Source: Lachnospiraceae bacterium YSB2008 (GTDB taxonomy: Bacteria > Bacillota > Clostridia > Lachnospirales > Lachnospiraceae). From it: a stretch of 64,000 bases of DNA. This document shows, piece by piece, positions 25,727 through 36,300 of this stretch. Every line of letters begins with the position of its first letter. The stretch's first letter is position 1. The notes under the pieces were generated by a model that saw only the letters and a list, made by a program, of their open reading frames with translations, did not search any database and was not told the origin of the DNA. The stretch is taken from assembly GCA_000687655.1 (NCBI GenBank), contig JHWR01000010.1, positions 62,001 to 126,000 of the forward strand, read 5' to 3'. Made by a program: the position numbers and the translations under genes.

Positions 25727-26302
25727 TTACTTTGCATTTTTCCCAAGCTCGAATGCCACCTTGTTCATCTCAAGGAATTTTGCCGGTACGATCTTCTCCA
25801 TAGCGCTGAGCCATGCCTCTTCAGGTATGTCGAAATAATGTGAAAGTCTTCCCATGAGAACTATATTAACTGCCTTTGATGAACCGGCCTTTTCTGCAAG
25901 CGAAAGACAGTCAAGTGCATCTACATTTGCCCCTGCAGCCTGCATCTTCTCGACAAGCTCTGTAGGGTACTCTGCTGCGCCTGTTATAACAGGCATAGGG
26001 TCTATCTGCTGAATGTTTGTAACAATCTGTCCTGATGGCTTAAGGTACTCAAGCCATCTTGCTGCTTCAAGCACCTCGAAGGATACTATATAGTCAGCCT
26101 CGCCCTTATCTATAACCGGTGAATAAACCTTATCACCATATCTTACGTATGTTACAACGCTTCCTCCACGCTGTGACATTCCGTGCACTTCTGAAACTTT
26201 AACGTCATAGCCCTCGTCAAGAAGGAGTCTTCCGAGGAGCTTGCTGGCAAGAAGTGAACCCTGTCCGCCAACGCCTACTATCATTACATTTTTTGTTTCC
26301 AT
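25727..26302 (-). CDS. iorB: Indolepyruvate:ferredoxin oxidoreductase, beta subunit
   Basis: 191 aa from the ATG at 26302, which has GAGGG nine bases upstream; the longer frame to 26332 runs into iorA. IorB is the gamma-type subunit (MIVGVGGQGSLLASKLLG at the N-terminus, then SEVHGMSQRGGSVVTYVR). With IorA it oxidatively decarboxylates indolepyruvate and other aryl pyruvates to aryl-acetyl-CoA, reducing ferredoxin. Four bases separate the iorA stop from this start. Confidence 0.93.
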   Translation of the reverse strand: METKNVMIVGVGGQGSLLASKLLGRLLLDEGYDVKVSEVHGMSQRGGSVVTYVRYGDKVYSPVIDKGEADYIVSFEVLEAARWLEYLKPSGQIVTNIQQIDPMPVITGAAEYPTELVEKMQAAGANVDALDCLSLAEKAGSSKAVNIVLMGRLSHYFDIPEEAWLSAMEKIVPAKFLEMNKVAFELGKNAK

Positions 26303-26306
26303 ATTA

Positions 26307-28049
26307 TCAGCCCTCCTCTTCTGTACTTTCAAATGCCCCTACCGGACAGAGTTGCTCACAAAGTCCGCAGCCAACACAGAGGGTCTCATCCACATGAGCC
26401 TTACCGTCTTTCATGGATATTGCAGGACAGCCTATTCTCATGCAGGATTTGCATCCGATACATTTCTCAGTATTTACTTTGAAAGGCTTCTTATGCTTAA
26501 CGTACTTAAGGAGTGCACAAGGTCTTCTGGAAATGATTACTGAAGGCTCGTCTGCAGCAAGCTCTTCCTTGATAGCCTCGTCGCATTCCTGAATGTTATA
26601 TGGATCAACAACTCTTACACGGTTGAATCCCATAGCGCGGCAAAGTGCCTCGAGGTCGATCTTGCCTGCCGGGTCACCCTTTATATTGTAACCGGTTGTT
26701 GGATTCTGCTGATGTCCTGTCATACCTGTTATGGAATTATCAAGTATGATTACTGTTGAGTTTGACTGGTTGTATGCGATGTTCGCAAGACCTGTCATAC
26801 CTGAATGCATAAATGTAGAGTCACCGATAACAGCAACTGTCTTCTTCTCATTCTCGCCTTCGCCTGCTTTGTTGAAACCGTGGATAGAACTTACGGAACC
26901 ACCCATGCAGAGTGTCATATCGATAGATGCAAGCGGAGCTACTGCACCGAGAGTATAGCATCCGATATCACCGAGAACGGTACATTTATTTTTCTTAAGT
27001 GCGAAGAAAAGACCTCTGTGAGGGCAGCCTGCGCACATAACAGGAGGACGCATAGGGATTGTTTCATCCAGAGCCGTTCCGCCTGCAGCCTCGCCTGTGA
27101 TAGCTTTCTTGATGAGGTTCTGTGAGAACTCACCTTCTATAGGAAGCATATCCTTGCCATGAACTTCGAGTCCGAGTGCCTTGCAGTGATTTTCTATGAT
27201 AGGATCAAGCTCTTCAACTACAATGAGCTTTCCAACCTTAGCCGCGAAATCTTTTATGAGCTTAGTAGGAAGCGGATTAACAAGTCCGAGCTTAAGCACG
27301 GATACTGTATCGCCGAACACTTCCTTAACATACTGATATGAAGTAGATGATGTGATGATACCAATCTCTGTTCCACCCATCTCTACGCGGTTGACAGGAG
27401 CAGTCTCTGCCCACTCAGCCATACGTCTCATTCTGTCTTCAACAAATGGATGGCGCTTTATAGCATTTCCCGGCATCATGACATACTTAGGAATGTTCTT
27501 CTCATATGCCTTTCTCTCAGGAACTACTCTTTCACCTGCTTCAACTATTGACTGAGAGTGAGAAACTCTCGTGCACATCTTCATGAGTATCGGAGTGTCA
27601 TACTCTTCTGAAAGCTCGTATGCAAGCTTTGTAAACTCGAGCGCTTCAGCTGAATCTGACGGCTCCATCATAGGAACCTTTGATGCTATTGCATGATGAC
27701 GTGAATCCTGCTCATTCTGAGAAGAATGCATACCTGCATCATCAGCAACTCCTATAATGATTCCGGCATTCACACCGGTATATGACATAGTGTAGAGAGG
27801 GTCTGCCGCAACGTTAAGTCCAACGTGCTTCATACCGCAGAAGCTTCTCTTTCCTGCAAGACTCGCACCAAAAGCTGCCTCCATGGCAACCTTCTCATTT
27901 GGAGCCCATTCACAATAAATCTCATCATACTTTGCTGCTTCTTCAGTTATCTCAGTACTCGGAGTACCCGGGTAACTGGAAATGAAACAGCAGCCTGCCT
28001 CATAAAGGCCGCGGGCAACTGCCTTGTTGCCGAGCATCAGTTCCTTCAT
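26307..28049 (-). CDS. iorA: Indolepyruvate:ferredoxin oxidoreductase, alpha subunit
   Basis: 580 aa. N-terminal pyruvate-oxidoreductase domain (ISSYPGTPSTEI near 23-34), a central thiamine-diphosphate domain (CAGCPHRGLFFAL; GDIGCYTLG; GDSTFMHSGMTGLANIAYNQS) and a C-terminal 2[4Fe-4S] ferredoxin domain with CIGCKSCMRIGCP and CVGCGLCEQLCP. It catalyses ferredoxin-dependent, CoA-dependent breakdown of aryl pyruvates from Trp, Phe and Tyr, an oxygen-sensitive reaction. First gene of the operon iorA-iorB-paaK-ACT-vanZ, with an AAGGAGA site before the ATG. Confidence 0.95.
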   Translation of the reverse strand: MKELMLGNKAVARGLYEAGCCFISSYPGTPSTEITEEAAKYDEIYCEWAPNEKVAMEAAFGASLAGKRSFCGMKHVGLNVAADPLYTMSYTGVNAGIIIGVADDAGMHSSQNEQDSRHHAIASKVPMMEPSDSAEALEFTKLAYELSEEYDTPILMKMCTRVSHSQSIVEAGERVVPERKAYEKNIPKYVMMPGNAIKRHPFVEDRMRRMAEWAETAPVNRVEMGGTEIGIITSSTSYQYVKEVFGDTVSVLKLGLVNPLPTKLIKDFAAKVGKLIVVEELDPIIENHCKALGLEVHGKDMLPIEGEFSQNLIKKAITGEAAGGTALDETIPMRPPVMCAGCPHRGLFFALKKNKCTVLGDIGCYTLGAVAPLASIDMTLCMGGSVSSIHGFNKAGEGENEKKTVAVIGDSTFMHSGMTGLANIAYNQSNSTVIILDNSITGMTGHQQNPTTGYNIKGDPAGKIDLEALCRAMGFNRVRVVDPYNIQECDEAIKEELAADEPSVIISRRPCALLKYVKHKKPFKVNTEKCIGCKSCMRIGCPAISMKDGKAHVDETLCVGCGLCEQLCPVGAFESTEEEG

Positions 28050-28102
28050 AATCTATCTCCTTAGTTTTTAGTATTCTCTGTTTCTCATTTACTGCACCAC
28101 AC

Positions 28103-28131
28103 AGTATACCAAAGTATAGCTTATTTGATAA
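28103..28131 (-). promoter_or_regulatory. Promoter of the iorAB operon
   Basis: Minus strand TTATCA (28131-28126), 17 bases, TATACT (28108-28103). Start near 28096, about 46 bases before iorA. Confidence 0.6.
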
Positions 28132-28181
28132 TATTTCTCAAGATATTTCAATAAATACAAAGGTTTCTTATTCCAATAAAA

Positions 28182-28218
28182 CCGGGGCGTTCCATTCTGT
28201 AAAGAAGGTCCGCCCCGG
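28182..28218 (-). terminator. Terminator of the 1602-aa surface protein gene
   Basis: CCGGGGCG (28182-28189) pairs with CGCCCCGG (28211-28218); on the minus strand TTTTATTGG follows the stem. Confidence 0.85.
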
Positions 28219-28246
28219 ATCTTAGAATTATTCAGTTATTCTTCGA

Positions 28247-31200
28247 TTACAGAATCATGCTTCTCTTTCTTGCTACAAATACGGATCCTGCTGCCGACAT
28301 CACAAACATAAAGATAATCGGGAAGAGAGGTGTTGAATCATCTGTCTTCTTTGAAACTTCTACCTTAGCATCTGTCTTCGATCCGGTAGTTTTGTCGATA
28401 CATACTATTGCATAGATTGAGAATCGATCTGAGCCAAAGCTTGCAGTCTTTGATGCCAGATTTATATTTGCAGGTACAACTGCTGCCGTTCCCTCGTGCA
28501 GTCTTACGAGCACATATGATCTCTCAATATTAGGATCGGTATTTATGAGCTCATCCGATATCTGAATCGTCATATTAATCGGACTGCTTGTCTCGGTGAT
28601 CTTCTGCTCATCTGCAGTACCAATCTTCTTGTAAAGGTTGATATCATAATACTCTGTGAGTCCGGCACCTGCTACAACTGCTGCTATCTTTGCTTTATCC
28701 TGTGAATCAACTGTCTCTGATATATCCTCGATTGTAAGATACATGGATACTCTCTCACCGGCTTCCATTTCAACCTTCTCATCATCATTAAGAAGCATGT
28801 CTGCCAGATCATTTACAGAATTATCCATTGTAGTATCCGGTGCTTCACCGAGCTTCTTAACGAATTTAGCTGCATTGCTGTCCGGGCTTACAACCTCTTC
28901 GTAAGTATTGATAGAATTTCCTTCTCCGTCAGTAACTACTACGGATCTGGTCTTACCATCTTCACTTGTTGTAGTCTCTGTAACCTGGGTAACATTTCCT
29001 TCTTCATCATACTGAGTTTCTGTTTCCTCGGTTATATGTCCATCCTTATCCTTTTCGGTTACTGTCTCCTTTGTTACATTATCATCTTTGTCCTTCTCAG
29101 TTACTGTTACCGTAGATGTTCCGTCATCGTTATTAACTATTTCCTTCTCAGTAGTTGTCCCGTCTTCGTTATGAGTGGTTTCTGTTTCCTTAGTTACATC
29201 ACCGTCTCCGTCCTTCTCGGTTACTGTTTCCTTGGTTACATTGCCATCCTCATCCCTTTCGGTTACTGTCTCTGTTTCCTTAGTTACAGTTCCATCTCCA
29301 TCCTTCTCGGTCACAGTTTCCTTAGTTACATCGCCATTCTCATCTCTCTCAATCTCTGTCTCTGTGATATGAGTCGGCTTATCATCTTCATCTTTCTCGG
29401 TTACTGTTTCCTTGGTTACGTCGCCATTCTCATCTTTCTCGGTTACTGTCTCTGTAGATGTTCCGTCATCATTATTTACAGTTTCCTTTTCAGTTGTTGT
29501 TCCGTCATCATTATGAGTGGTCTCTGTCTCCTTGGTTACATTGCCGTCCTCATCATAATGAGTTTCTTTTTCCTCAATTACTTTTCCGTCTTTTTCTGTC
29601 TCTTTTGTTACAACCTCATTTCCGTCTTCATCGGTAGTTGTTGTAGTTGTAGTGGTTGTTCCATCGTCATTCTGAACCACTTCAACTCTTTCTGTGATTG
29701 ATGCTGTAGTAGTTTTCTGATTTCCTGTAGTTGCGAGCTTATAATTACCCGCCTTATCACCTATAAGCTTAAGATCGGATATATTAACTGTCTTGTCTTC
29801 TCCTACATTCTTATCACTGAATGTACCTGTTGCAGTAACACTTACATCATCATTTCCGCACTTTCCGTCAAGCACTGCGCCTGAGAAATCAAGAGTTGCA
29901 TCGGTAGTAGCATCATACTGCTTACCCTCTGCTGTGATTCCTTCTGTTACAGTAATAGTAGCCTTGGTGACTTCGAGAGTTCCCTCAACATAAGTGATAT
30001 CATAACAGTCAGTCACATTAACGCTACCTTTCATGATAACTGCATCACTTGGTTTATTCTTACTGCTTCCGACGTCAATCTGTTCTCCTGTAAATGTAAC
30101 GCTTTCGATAGCATCTCCATCACCAAGCTCTGTAGCTTCATATGCATCACTTGTAAGAGCTGTGCTGTCATATGTCTTTGTAGCATCCGTTGCTGTAATA
30201 GTAAGATCCTTCTTGGTTACCTTAAGAGTACCGTTAACATATGAAATATTATAATTAGCTGTTACATCCTGGTCGCCATTCTTAATAACTACAGTGCCTA
30301 CAGTATTATCACTGCTTCCAACTACTGTCTGACTTCCTGTAAATGTAACGCTCTTGATATCATCATCAAATGCAAGAGCGGTATTTGTATAGCCATTCTT
30401 CGTAAGTGGCGTACCATCGTATACCTTTTCGCCACCATCGGATGTAATTGTAATAGGCTTCGGATTTATTGTCAGGTTAGCACCTGTATCTGTATAACTT
30501 ACAGTATAATTATTTCCAGCTGAAATATCTCCCTTTGTGATTGCATATGTACCAACTGCTTCGCCCGGAGCACGAGTCAGACTTCCGGTTATAACACTTG
30601 TAGTATCTCCATTTGCCAATCCTGTCGCAGTATATGTAAGAGCAGGATCAGAAGCACCATAAGTCTTTGACTTGGCTGCTGCTGTTATTGTTAAGGTTTT
30701 TGGATTAATGGTAAATGTTCCAGGTGTGACACTGGTAATCTTGTACTTATCACTTGTAATCCCGTTTCCTGTAATACTATATGTACCTACATTTTCACCG
30801 GCATTTCTTCCCATTCCTCCTGAAGTAGTAAAGGAATTGCTGATGGTATCTCCCGAAACAAGGCTTTCTGAGCCTGTAACTGTATATATGCTGGTAAAGC
30901 TTGGATCATTACTGCCATATGTCTTTGATGCATCATTGGCCTTGAGCGCAATATTCTTTAAAAATACGTGTACAGTGGCAGTTGCTTCTCCCTTTTGGTA
31001 AAAAGGAGTTTCTGCTGCTGTTACCTTTATTTCAGCATCTCCATATTTCTTGGCAGTAATCGCTCCTGTTGTATAATTTACAGATATAACATCCGATCCC
31101 GATACAACCTCGTAGCTAAGCCCTCCACCGCCAGCAGCATCAGTAGTAGCCTCTACCTTTACACCAATATCACCATAAGTCATGTTAATATTTGGAACCG

Positions 31201-33055
31201 TAATATGAACCTCTTGTAGCTGTTTACGACCCCAAACCGCATATAATGTTTTGTTGGAGTTCAGTGTTATATTTCCTTCATCATAATAATCTACAGTTCC
31301 GGCATTTGCTCTTTCCTGTGTATCTGCCCAACCCATAAAATCCGGTTTATCTGTATCATTACTGGTAAATGCTTTCGGGGGCAGAGCTGTGCTTACACCT
31401 CCGACATATGTTTGAGGGTTCATCGTTCCACTTCCCCCGTTAGCGTTAAAGGAAAGTGTATAAGTCTGAATATCACCTGCCGCCAGCACGGCGGTTTTGG
31501 TAATTCTAGCACCAGGCTGTATTTCCAAGGTCCATGACCATGCAATACCGCTATCCGCATTTGTACCTTGATATGTATTTGAATTAACAAATACATTACC
31601 TTCGGCACCCCCATAATATCCAAACCATTTTGTATTAAAATTACCACCGCCTGGAACAAGTGTAAATGTATTTCCGTCACCTGTCATTACAAGACCATTA
31701 TCTTTTAACTCTATTGGTGCACTGTCGTTAGACCCAATCTGAACATCCGCCCACGAACCAATCTTAATTGTTGTTTTATCCAGATTGGTATTTTCGATTT
31801 CATAGGTGATAACCACTCCCTTGCTACCTGAAGGCAGACTCGGCGTAATTCTTACTTTTATACCTTTATATATATAAGTATCACCAAAGTAAAACTCTGA
31901 TAGTTGATGTTGATCATCTCCTACTTTGAGCTCTGTTTTATATCCACGATCTGCAAATGTGGTTTGGATTCCTCCCGCACCTTGAACATCAAATCCGAGT
32001 TCTCTCCTGTAATAAGCCACATAAGTATCGCTCTTTTCCTGTGGGGAAAATCTTGTTGAAGTATCTCTCGAAAACTGTGGAGAATCATCTGTCACTACTA
32101 TCTCATATTCAATTCCATCTATAGTAACCTTCATCCACTCTATTGATGAGAATGCCTTACGAGCTGTTACTATCCAACCATTACCACCATTAGAAGCAGA
32201 AAACAGGCTGGCATTACTAACGCTTACTGCTGTAACATCACCTGTAAGTCCAACATAGGACAGAATATCCGAAAGAGGTATGTAAGTATCTCCTTTCATT
32301 ACATACTGTTTTTCACCATATGTAAACTCTACTGTATAAAACGAGAACCCGTCTGTAGTTACCTCTGCTATACTTCCTTCTTCATCTGCATTAAGTTTCT
32401 CAGCTTCCGGCGCTCCAGCTTCATCCTTGATATGATATACATTTGTATCAAGATTCTTGTTAGCTATAAGTGGATAACTGAAAGAAACCTTTACTTCGCC
32501 CTTTTCCGTGTCAGGTTCGATTTCATTTCCGTCTTTGTCAAATACTGTTATATCGAAAGTGAGAGAAGCAGCAACGTTTACATTATTATCACGCTTTTCT
32601 TCAACTGCGTCTGCTACACCGGCTGCCTCAGCCTTAGAATCAGACACTCTCTTAGCCGATAAAGTTGCTCCGGCAGGGAACACACCCTCATCTGCTGTAA
32701 CTCTGATAACTACACCATCACAAGTAACAGAAGAATCAAATGCCACGTCCTCTTCTGTTTCATCTTCGGTGTCTTCTTCAGTATCTTCTTCCGGCTCCTG
32801 GCCATCCTCGGTATCTGAATTCACATCTGAATCATCAGAGATATCATCCTCCGTGTCTTTCTCTTTATCCTCCGTCGGGGATACATTTTCGATTTCAGAA
32901 TCATCAGCATCTACCGTAACCGCCTCTGTTGCATCAGTCATACTTGCAGTCTCAGTAGTTGATGCTATAACATGGTTCATCGACCTTGGCATGAGGCTGA
33001 AGACCATTATGCAAGCGATCACTAAAGCTATGATTTTATCGACCTTTTTCTTCAT
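28247..33055 (-). CDS. Giant MBG-domain surface protein with TEKD repeats
   Basis: 1602 aa. Signal peptide 1-31; acidic linker (40-105); a domain shared with the 1820-aa paralogue (about 110-330); an InlB B/Listeria-Bacteroides repeat (LSFNANGGSGTMNPQTYVGG to TLYAVW, about 532-610); four or five MBG/YDG modules (640-1110); a Thr/Glu/Lys/Asp repeat array (1120-1370; unit like VTKETVTEKDGDG); a globular part; and a membrane helix (1575-1595) with ARKRSMIL tail. The pre-helix motif is SKKTDD where the paralogue has SKKTGD, so wall attachment may be lost. Likely an adhesin or matrix-like protein; ligand unknown. Confidence 0.82.
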   Translation of the reverse strand: MKKKVDKIIALVIACIMVFSLMPRSMNHVIASTTETASMTDATEAVTVDADDSEIENVSPTEDKEKDTEDDISDDSDVNSDTEDGQEPEEDTEEDTEDETEEDVAFDSSVTCDGVVIRVTADEGVFPAGATLSAKRVSDSKAEAAGVADAVEEKRDNNVNVAASLTFDITVFDKDGNEIEPDTEKGEVKVSFSYPLIANKNLDTNVYHIKDEAGAPEAEKLNADEEGSIAEVTTDGFSFYTVEFTYGEKQYVMKGDTYIPLSDILSYVGLTGDVTAVSVSNASLFSASNGGNGWIVTARKAFSSIEWMKVTIDGIEYEIVVTDDSPQFSRDTSTRFSPQEKSDTYVAYYRRELGFDVQGAGGIQTTFADRGYKTELKVGDDQHQLSEFYFGDTYIYKGIKVRITPSLPSGSKGVVITYEIENTNLDKTTIKIGSWADVQIGSNDSAPIELKDNGLVMTGDGNTFTLVPGGGNFNTKWFGYYGGAEGNVFVNSNTYQGTNADSGIAWSWTLEIQPGARITKTAVLAAGDIQTYTLSFNANGGSGTMNPQTYVGGVSTALPPKAFTSNDTDKPDFMGWADTQERANAGTVDYYDEGNITLNSNKTLYAVWGRKQLQEVHITVPNINMTYGDIGVKVEATTDAAGGGGLSYEVVSGSDVISVNYTTGAITAKKYGDAEIKVTAAETPFYQKGEATATVHVFLKNIALKANDASKTYGSNDPSFTSIYTVTGSESLVSGDTISNSFTTSGGMGRNAGENVGTYSITGNGITSDKYKITSVTPGTFTINPKTLTITAAAKSKTYGASDPALTYTATGLANGDTTSVITGSLTRAPGEAVGTYAITKGDISAGNNYTVSYTDTGANLTINPKPITITSDGGEKVYDGTPLTKNGYTNTALAFDDDIKSVTFTGSQTVVGSSDNTVGTVVIKNGDQDVTANYNISYVNGTLKVTKKDLTITATDATKTYDSTALTSDAYEATELGDGDAIESVTFTGEQIDVGSSKNKPSDAVIMKGSVNVTDCYDITYVEGTLEVTKATITVTEGITAEGKQYDATTDATLDFSGAVLDGKCGNDDVSVTATGTFSDKNVGEDKTVNISDLKLIGDKAGNYKLATTGNQKTTTASITERVEVVQNDDGTTTTTTTTTDEDGNEVVTKETEKDGKVIEEKETHYDEDGNVTKETETTHNDDGTTTEKETVNNDDGTSTETVTEKDENGDVTKETVTEKDEDDKPTHITETEIERDENGDVTKETVTEKDGDGTVTKETETVTERDEDGNVTKETVTEKDGDGDVTKETETTHNEDGTTTEKEIVNNDDGTSTVTVTEKDKDDNVTKETVTEKDKDGHITEETETQYDEEGNVTQVTETTTSEDGKTRSVVVTDGEGNSINTYEEVVSPDSNAAKFVKKLGEAPDTTMDNSVNDLADMLLNDDEKVEMEAGERVSMYLTIEDISETVDSQDKAKIAAVVAGAGLTEYYDINLYKKIGTADEQKITETSSPINMTIQISDELINTDPNIERSYVLVRLHEGTAAVVPANINLASKTASFGSDRFSIYAIVCIDKTTGSKTDAKVEVSKKTDDSTPLFPIIFMFVMSAAGSVFVARKRSMIL
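28935..29690 (-). repeat. In-frame repeat array coding for TEKD-rich stretch
   Basis: About 250 codons of the 1602-aa gene made of imperfect units near 12-14 codons long (VTKETVTEKDxDG, TETTHNxDGTTTEKE). Several units are close at DNA level, so the array could gain or lose copies by recombination in steps of three bases, changing stalk length without breaking the frame. Confidence 0.75.
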
Positions 33056-33173
33056 ACGCTTCTTTCCTTTCTTATAGAAAAATTGCCGGATTTTTGTGGA
33101 ATATTATTCACCTTATCCGGTAGTTGTAATCATATATTCAATAGGTTAAAAACAATCATCAAATTGCATTTAT

Positions 33174-33230
33174 ATTTTACCAAATTGTTGCCACAAATCT
33201 GCCACAAACAAAGCCATAAATTTCCACAAA
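33174..33230 (-). promoter_or_regulatory. Phased-repeat promoter of the 1602-aa gene
   Basis: Minus strand: -10 TAAAAT (33179-33174) directly abuts a series of TTTGTGG-like direct repeats whose plus-strand forms start at 33180 (CCAAATT), 33191, 33202 (both CCACAAA), 33214 (CCATAAA) and 33224 (CCACAAA), spacing 11, 11, 12, 10. No good -35 box is needed if an activator binds here. The same layout occurs before the paralogue. Expected leader about 110 bases. Confidence 0.7.
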
Positions 33231-33307
33231 ATCAGCTTATTCTGATTTTTTTCACATTTAGGAATATAGCATACTGGGAATAACAAAAGCGCAACAGAAA
33301 AGTGCAC

Positions 33308-33353
33308 AAAAAAAGGACGGTTCTTTGTGGTTTTTAACCACCAGGAACCATCC
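33308..33353 (-). terminator. Terminator of the 1820-aa surface protein gene
   Basis: GGACGGTTC (33315-33323) pairs with GAACCATCC (33345-33353, one G-U on the RNA), with an inner GTGG/CCAC helix; on the minus strand seven T follow (33314-33308). Confidence 0.85.
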
Positions 33354-33382
33354 CGTTAGTTTATATTTCCGGCATTTCAGCG

Positions 33383-36300
33383 TTATTTTTTCTTCTTTTT
33401 GATTGTAAATCCTGCACCGGTTGCTGATGCCATGAGCATCACTGCAAGTGGCATTACAGGTGTCGGATCACCGGTCTTCTTGCTTACCGGTTTACTGTCT
33501 GTTTTACTATCTGTCTTTTCACCCTCGATAGGTGTATCTTCATAAACAATCGCAAATACTGAAAATTCACTTGCCGGGAAGCTTACACTTCTCGCCTCTG
33601 TATCAAGCGTCGAACTGAGCTTTTTCGCCAATCCATTGTGAATCGTAACTACACTGATTGTTCGGGTATATCCCGCAGGAGGTGTTATAATCGCATCCGA
33701 CAACTTGAAGCTAAATGTAACAGGCTTTGCTGTCTCATGTAACTGAACAGGATCAAGATGCGAAAACTTCTTGAAGAGGCTTATGTCGTAACTCTCAGCA
33801 ATTGTACTGTTATCACCTGCCACAGCCTGTATCAGAGTCTTCTGAAGAGGCGATAATCCGATATCATCAACCAGGAAGTAAACCTTTACACCGGCTCCAT
33901 CCTCGACAGTCTGTCTGTCCTCTTTTGTGAGAACCATATCGAGCATCTCTTCATCAGTCTTATCGATGGATGCCTGAACACCTTCCTCATTTTCAAGCTC
34001 AAATTCAGCTCCTGAATCAGCCCTCTTGATAGTAAATGTTCCCTCTTCGAAGGTTACGTCATAGTTTTTACTCTCAATGCTGTCTGCCTTTATAGCATAC
34101 TCGCCAGCCTTCTCGCCTTCTTCTCTGGAAAGTGTAGCCTTTACTGCTTCTTCTAAAGTATCATTATTGAAAAGAGGTGTTGCTTCATCATTAACGTATG
34201 TGAGTTCTGGATCAGCTTCACCATAATCCTTCTCTTTATCCTCAGCTTTAACAGTAATCTGTCTCTTCTTGATTTCTAATTGGCCCTTATTAACTGTAAA
34301 GGTGTAATTCTTACTATTAAGACTTCCAACAGTGACATTATAGACACCAACATCCTCACCTTTCTCTCTAGAAAGACTACCACTTACTAATCCATCATCC
34401 GTCAGTTTTTCATCATATGCCAGACTCTCACCATCCGAAAGTTTATACTCAAACTCTGGATCTTCGTCTCCATATAGTTTAGTAGAATCTGTAGCATCTA
34501 TCTTTACGGCTTTAGGATTAATTGTTAATTTTGAATCTGTTGTCGTAACTATATAATTACCGTTCTCTCCTGGAGTTACTACTATCTTGTATTCTCCCAC
34601 ATCATTTCCTTCTTCACGGGATAATGTGTAATTAATTGTATCACCCGGCAACTCACCTTCAACTTTAGCGGTAAGAGCAGGATCCTCGTCACCATAGGTT
34701 TTTGTTTTGGCCTCTGCTGTTATCATAACAGCCTTCTTGGTTACTTCAAGCGAGCCGTTCGCATATTGTATGTCGTAATTCGCAGTTACATTATCATCAT
34801 TTGCATTCTTTATGACAGCACCACTTGGTACATTATTGCCTGTACCTACCTTAGTCTGACTTCCGGTTATAGTTACACTATCAACTCTGTCTCCGGCTTC
34901 AAGACCACTTACTGTATAAGAATCCTTGGTAAGAGGTGTTCCGTCATATACCTTGGTATCACTATCGGCGGTAATTGTAACCACTTTCTTTGTTACCTTA
35001 AGTGTTCCATTTACATAGGTTATATCATAATTTGCAGTTACATCATTATCGCCATTCTTTATTACTGCTACGCTCGGCACATTGGCACTTTCGCCAACAG
35101 CAGTCTGAGTTCCGGTTACAGTTACACTTTCTATGGTATCGCCTTCTGCAAGTGCTGTATGTGTATAACTGTTTTTAGTAAGCGGTTCCGTATTGTATAC
35201 CTTTGTATCGCTGTCTGCTGTTATGGTAAGAGGTTTCTTCGTTACTTCTATCGTGCCGTTCATGTATGTAATATTGTAATTTGAAGTTACATCTACACCT
35301 GAACTGTTTTTAATAACTGCAGCACTCGGTACATTATCACTTGAACCTGCATATTTCTGACTGCCGGTTACAGTTACGCTTTCTATGGTATCGCCATCTG
35401 CAAGTACTCCACTTGTAACGCTATAGCTGTTTTTAATATGCGCTGTTCCGTCATAGACTTTTGAATCACTGTCGGCTTTGATGGTAAGCGCTTTTGTTGT
35501 TATATCAGCAGTTGTACTTGTCTGCTGTCCGCTTGATGCAAGCTCATAATTATCTGCTTCATCTCCGCTTAAAGTTAAATCTGATATTGTAACAGTCTTT
35601 CCTGCACCTATGTTGGCATTTGAAAATGCACCTGTTGCAGTAACAGAAAGGTCGTCATCTCCAACCTTACCACAATCAGCCCAGTTAATTCCGCTGTAAT
35701 TTAAGGTTGCAGCTGTTGTACCGTCATAAGTTTTATTTGAAGCTGTTATGCCGCTTATCGTAATAGGCTTTTTGTTAATTGTAAGACTTCCTGTGTTGTA
35801 TGTAATGTTATAGTTGTTTGTTACATCTGTTGTTCCATTTTTAATCGTCGCAGAATCCAGCGTGATTGTACCACTTGTTGTAGCATTGCTTGTGCTTGGG
35901 GTAAGCGTGATTGCAATCAACTCATCTCCATTGACAAATCCTTCATACGACACCTTTCCAACACCTGATGCAATTGACTCACTATAAGTTATCGTTTGAT
36001 TATTTGCAGTAATCGTTGCTTCTTTCCTGTCTATTGTAAATGTTGTGGTTTTATCAGCCGGAAGTGCATAATTACTTGCTTTTGTACCATTAAGAACAGC
36101 CGTTGCCGTATAAGCATCGGCACTATAATAAGTCTTAGCCCCATTGACACTTACCGTACAATCATCATTATTGATTACACCACTGATAGTTGCCGCAGGC
36201 ACCTGAGGAGAACCATTATATATAAATGAATTATCAGTACTCCAGTTAAGTGTAAGCTCTATTGGACTAATCACAACCGCTTCAGACCCTTCAAAAGTTG

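Noticed and set aside
28935-29690. Regular repeats that could suggest a CRISPR array
   Set aside because: Units are in-frame, have no constant repeat with variable spacers and continue an open frame; no cas genes nearby.
29036-29701. Hydrophobic 221-codon plus-strand frame that looks like a membrane protein
   Set aside because: It mirrors the repetitive TEKD-coding region on the other strand; the hydrophobic look is a by-product of the codons used there.
34766-35284. 172-codon plus-strand frame in the 1820-aa gene
   Set aside because: Shadow of MBG repeat codons, with improbable amino-acid composition (Ile/Tyr/Cys-rich).
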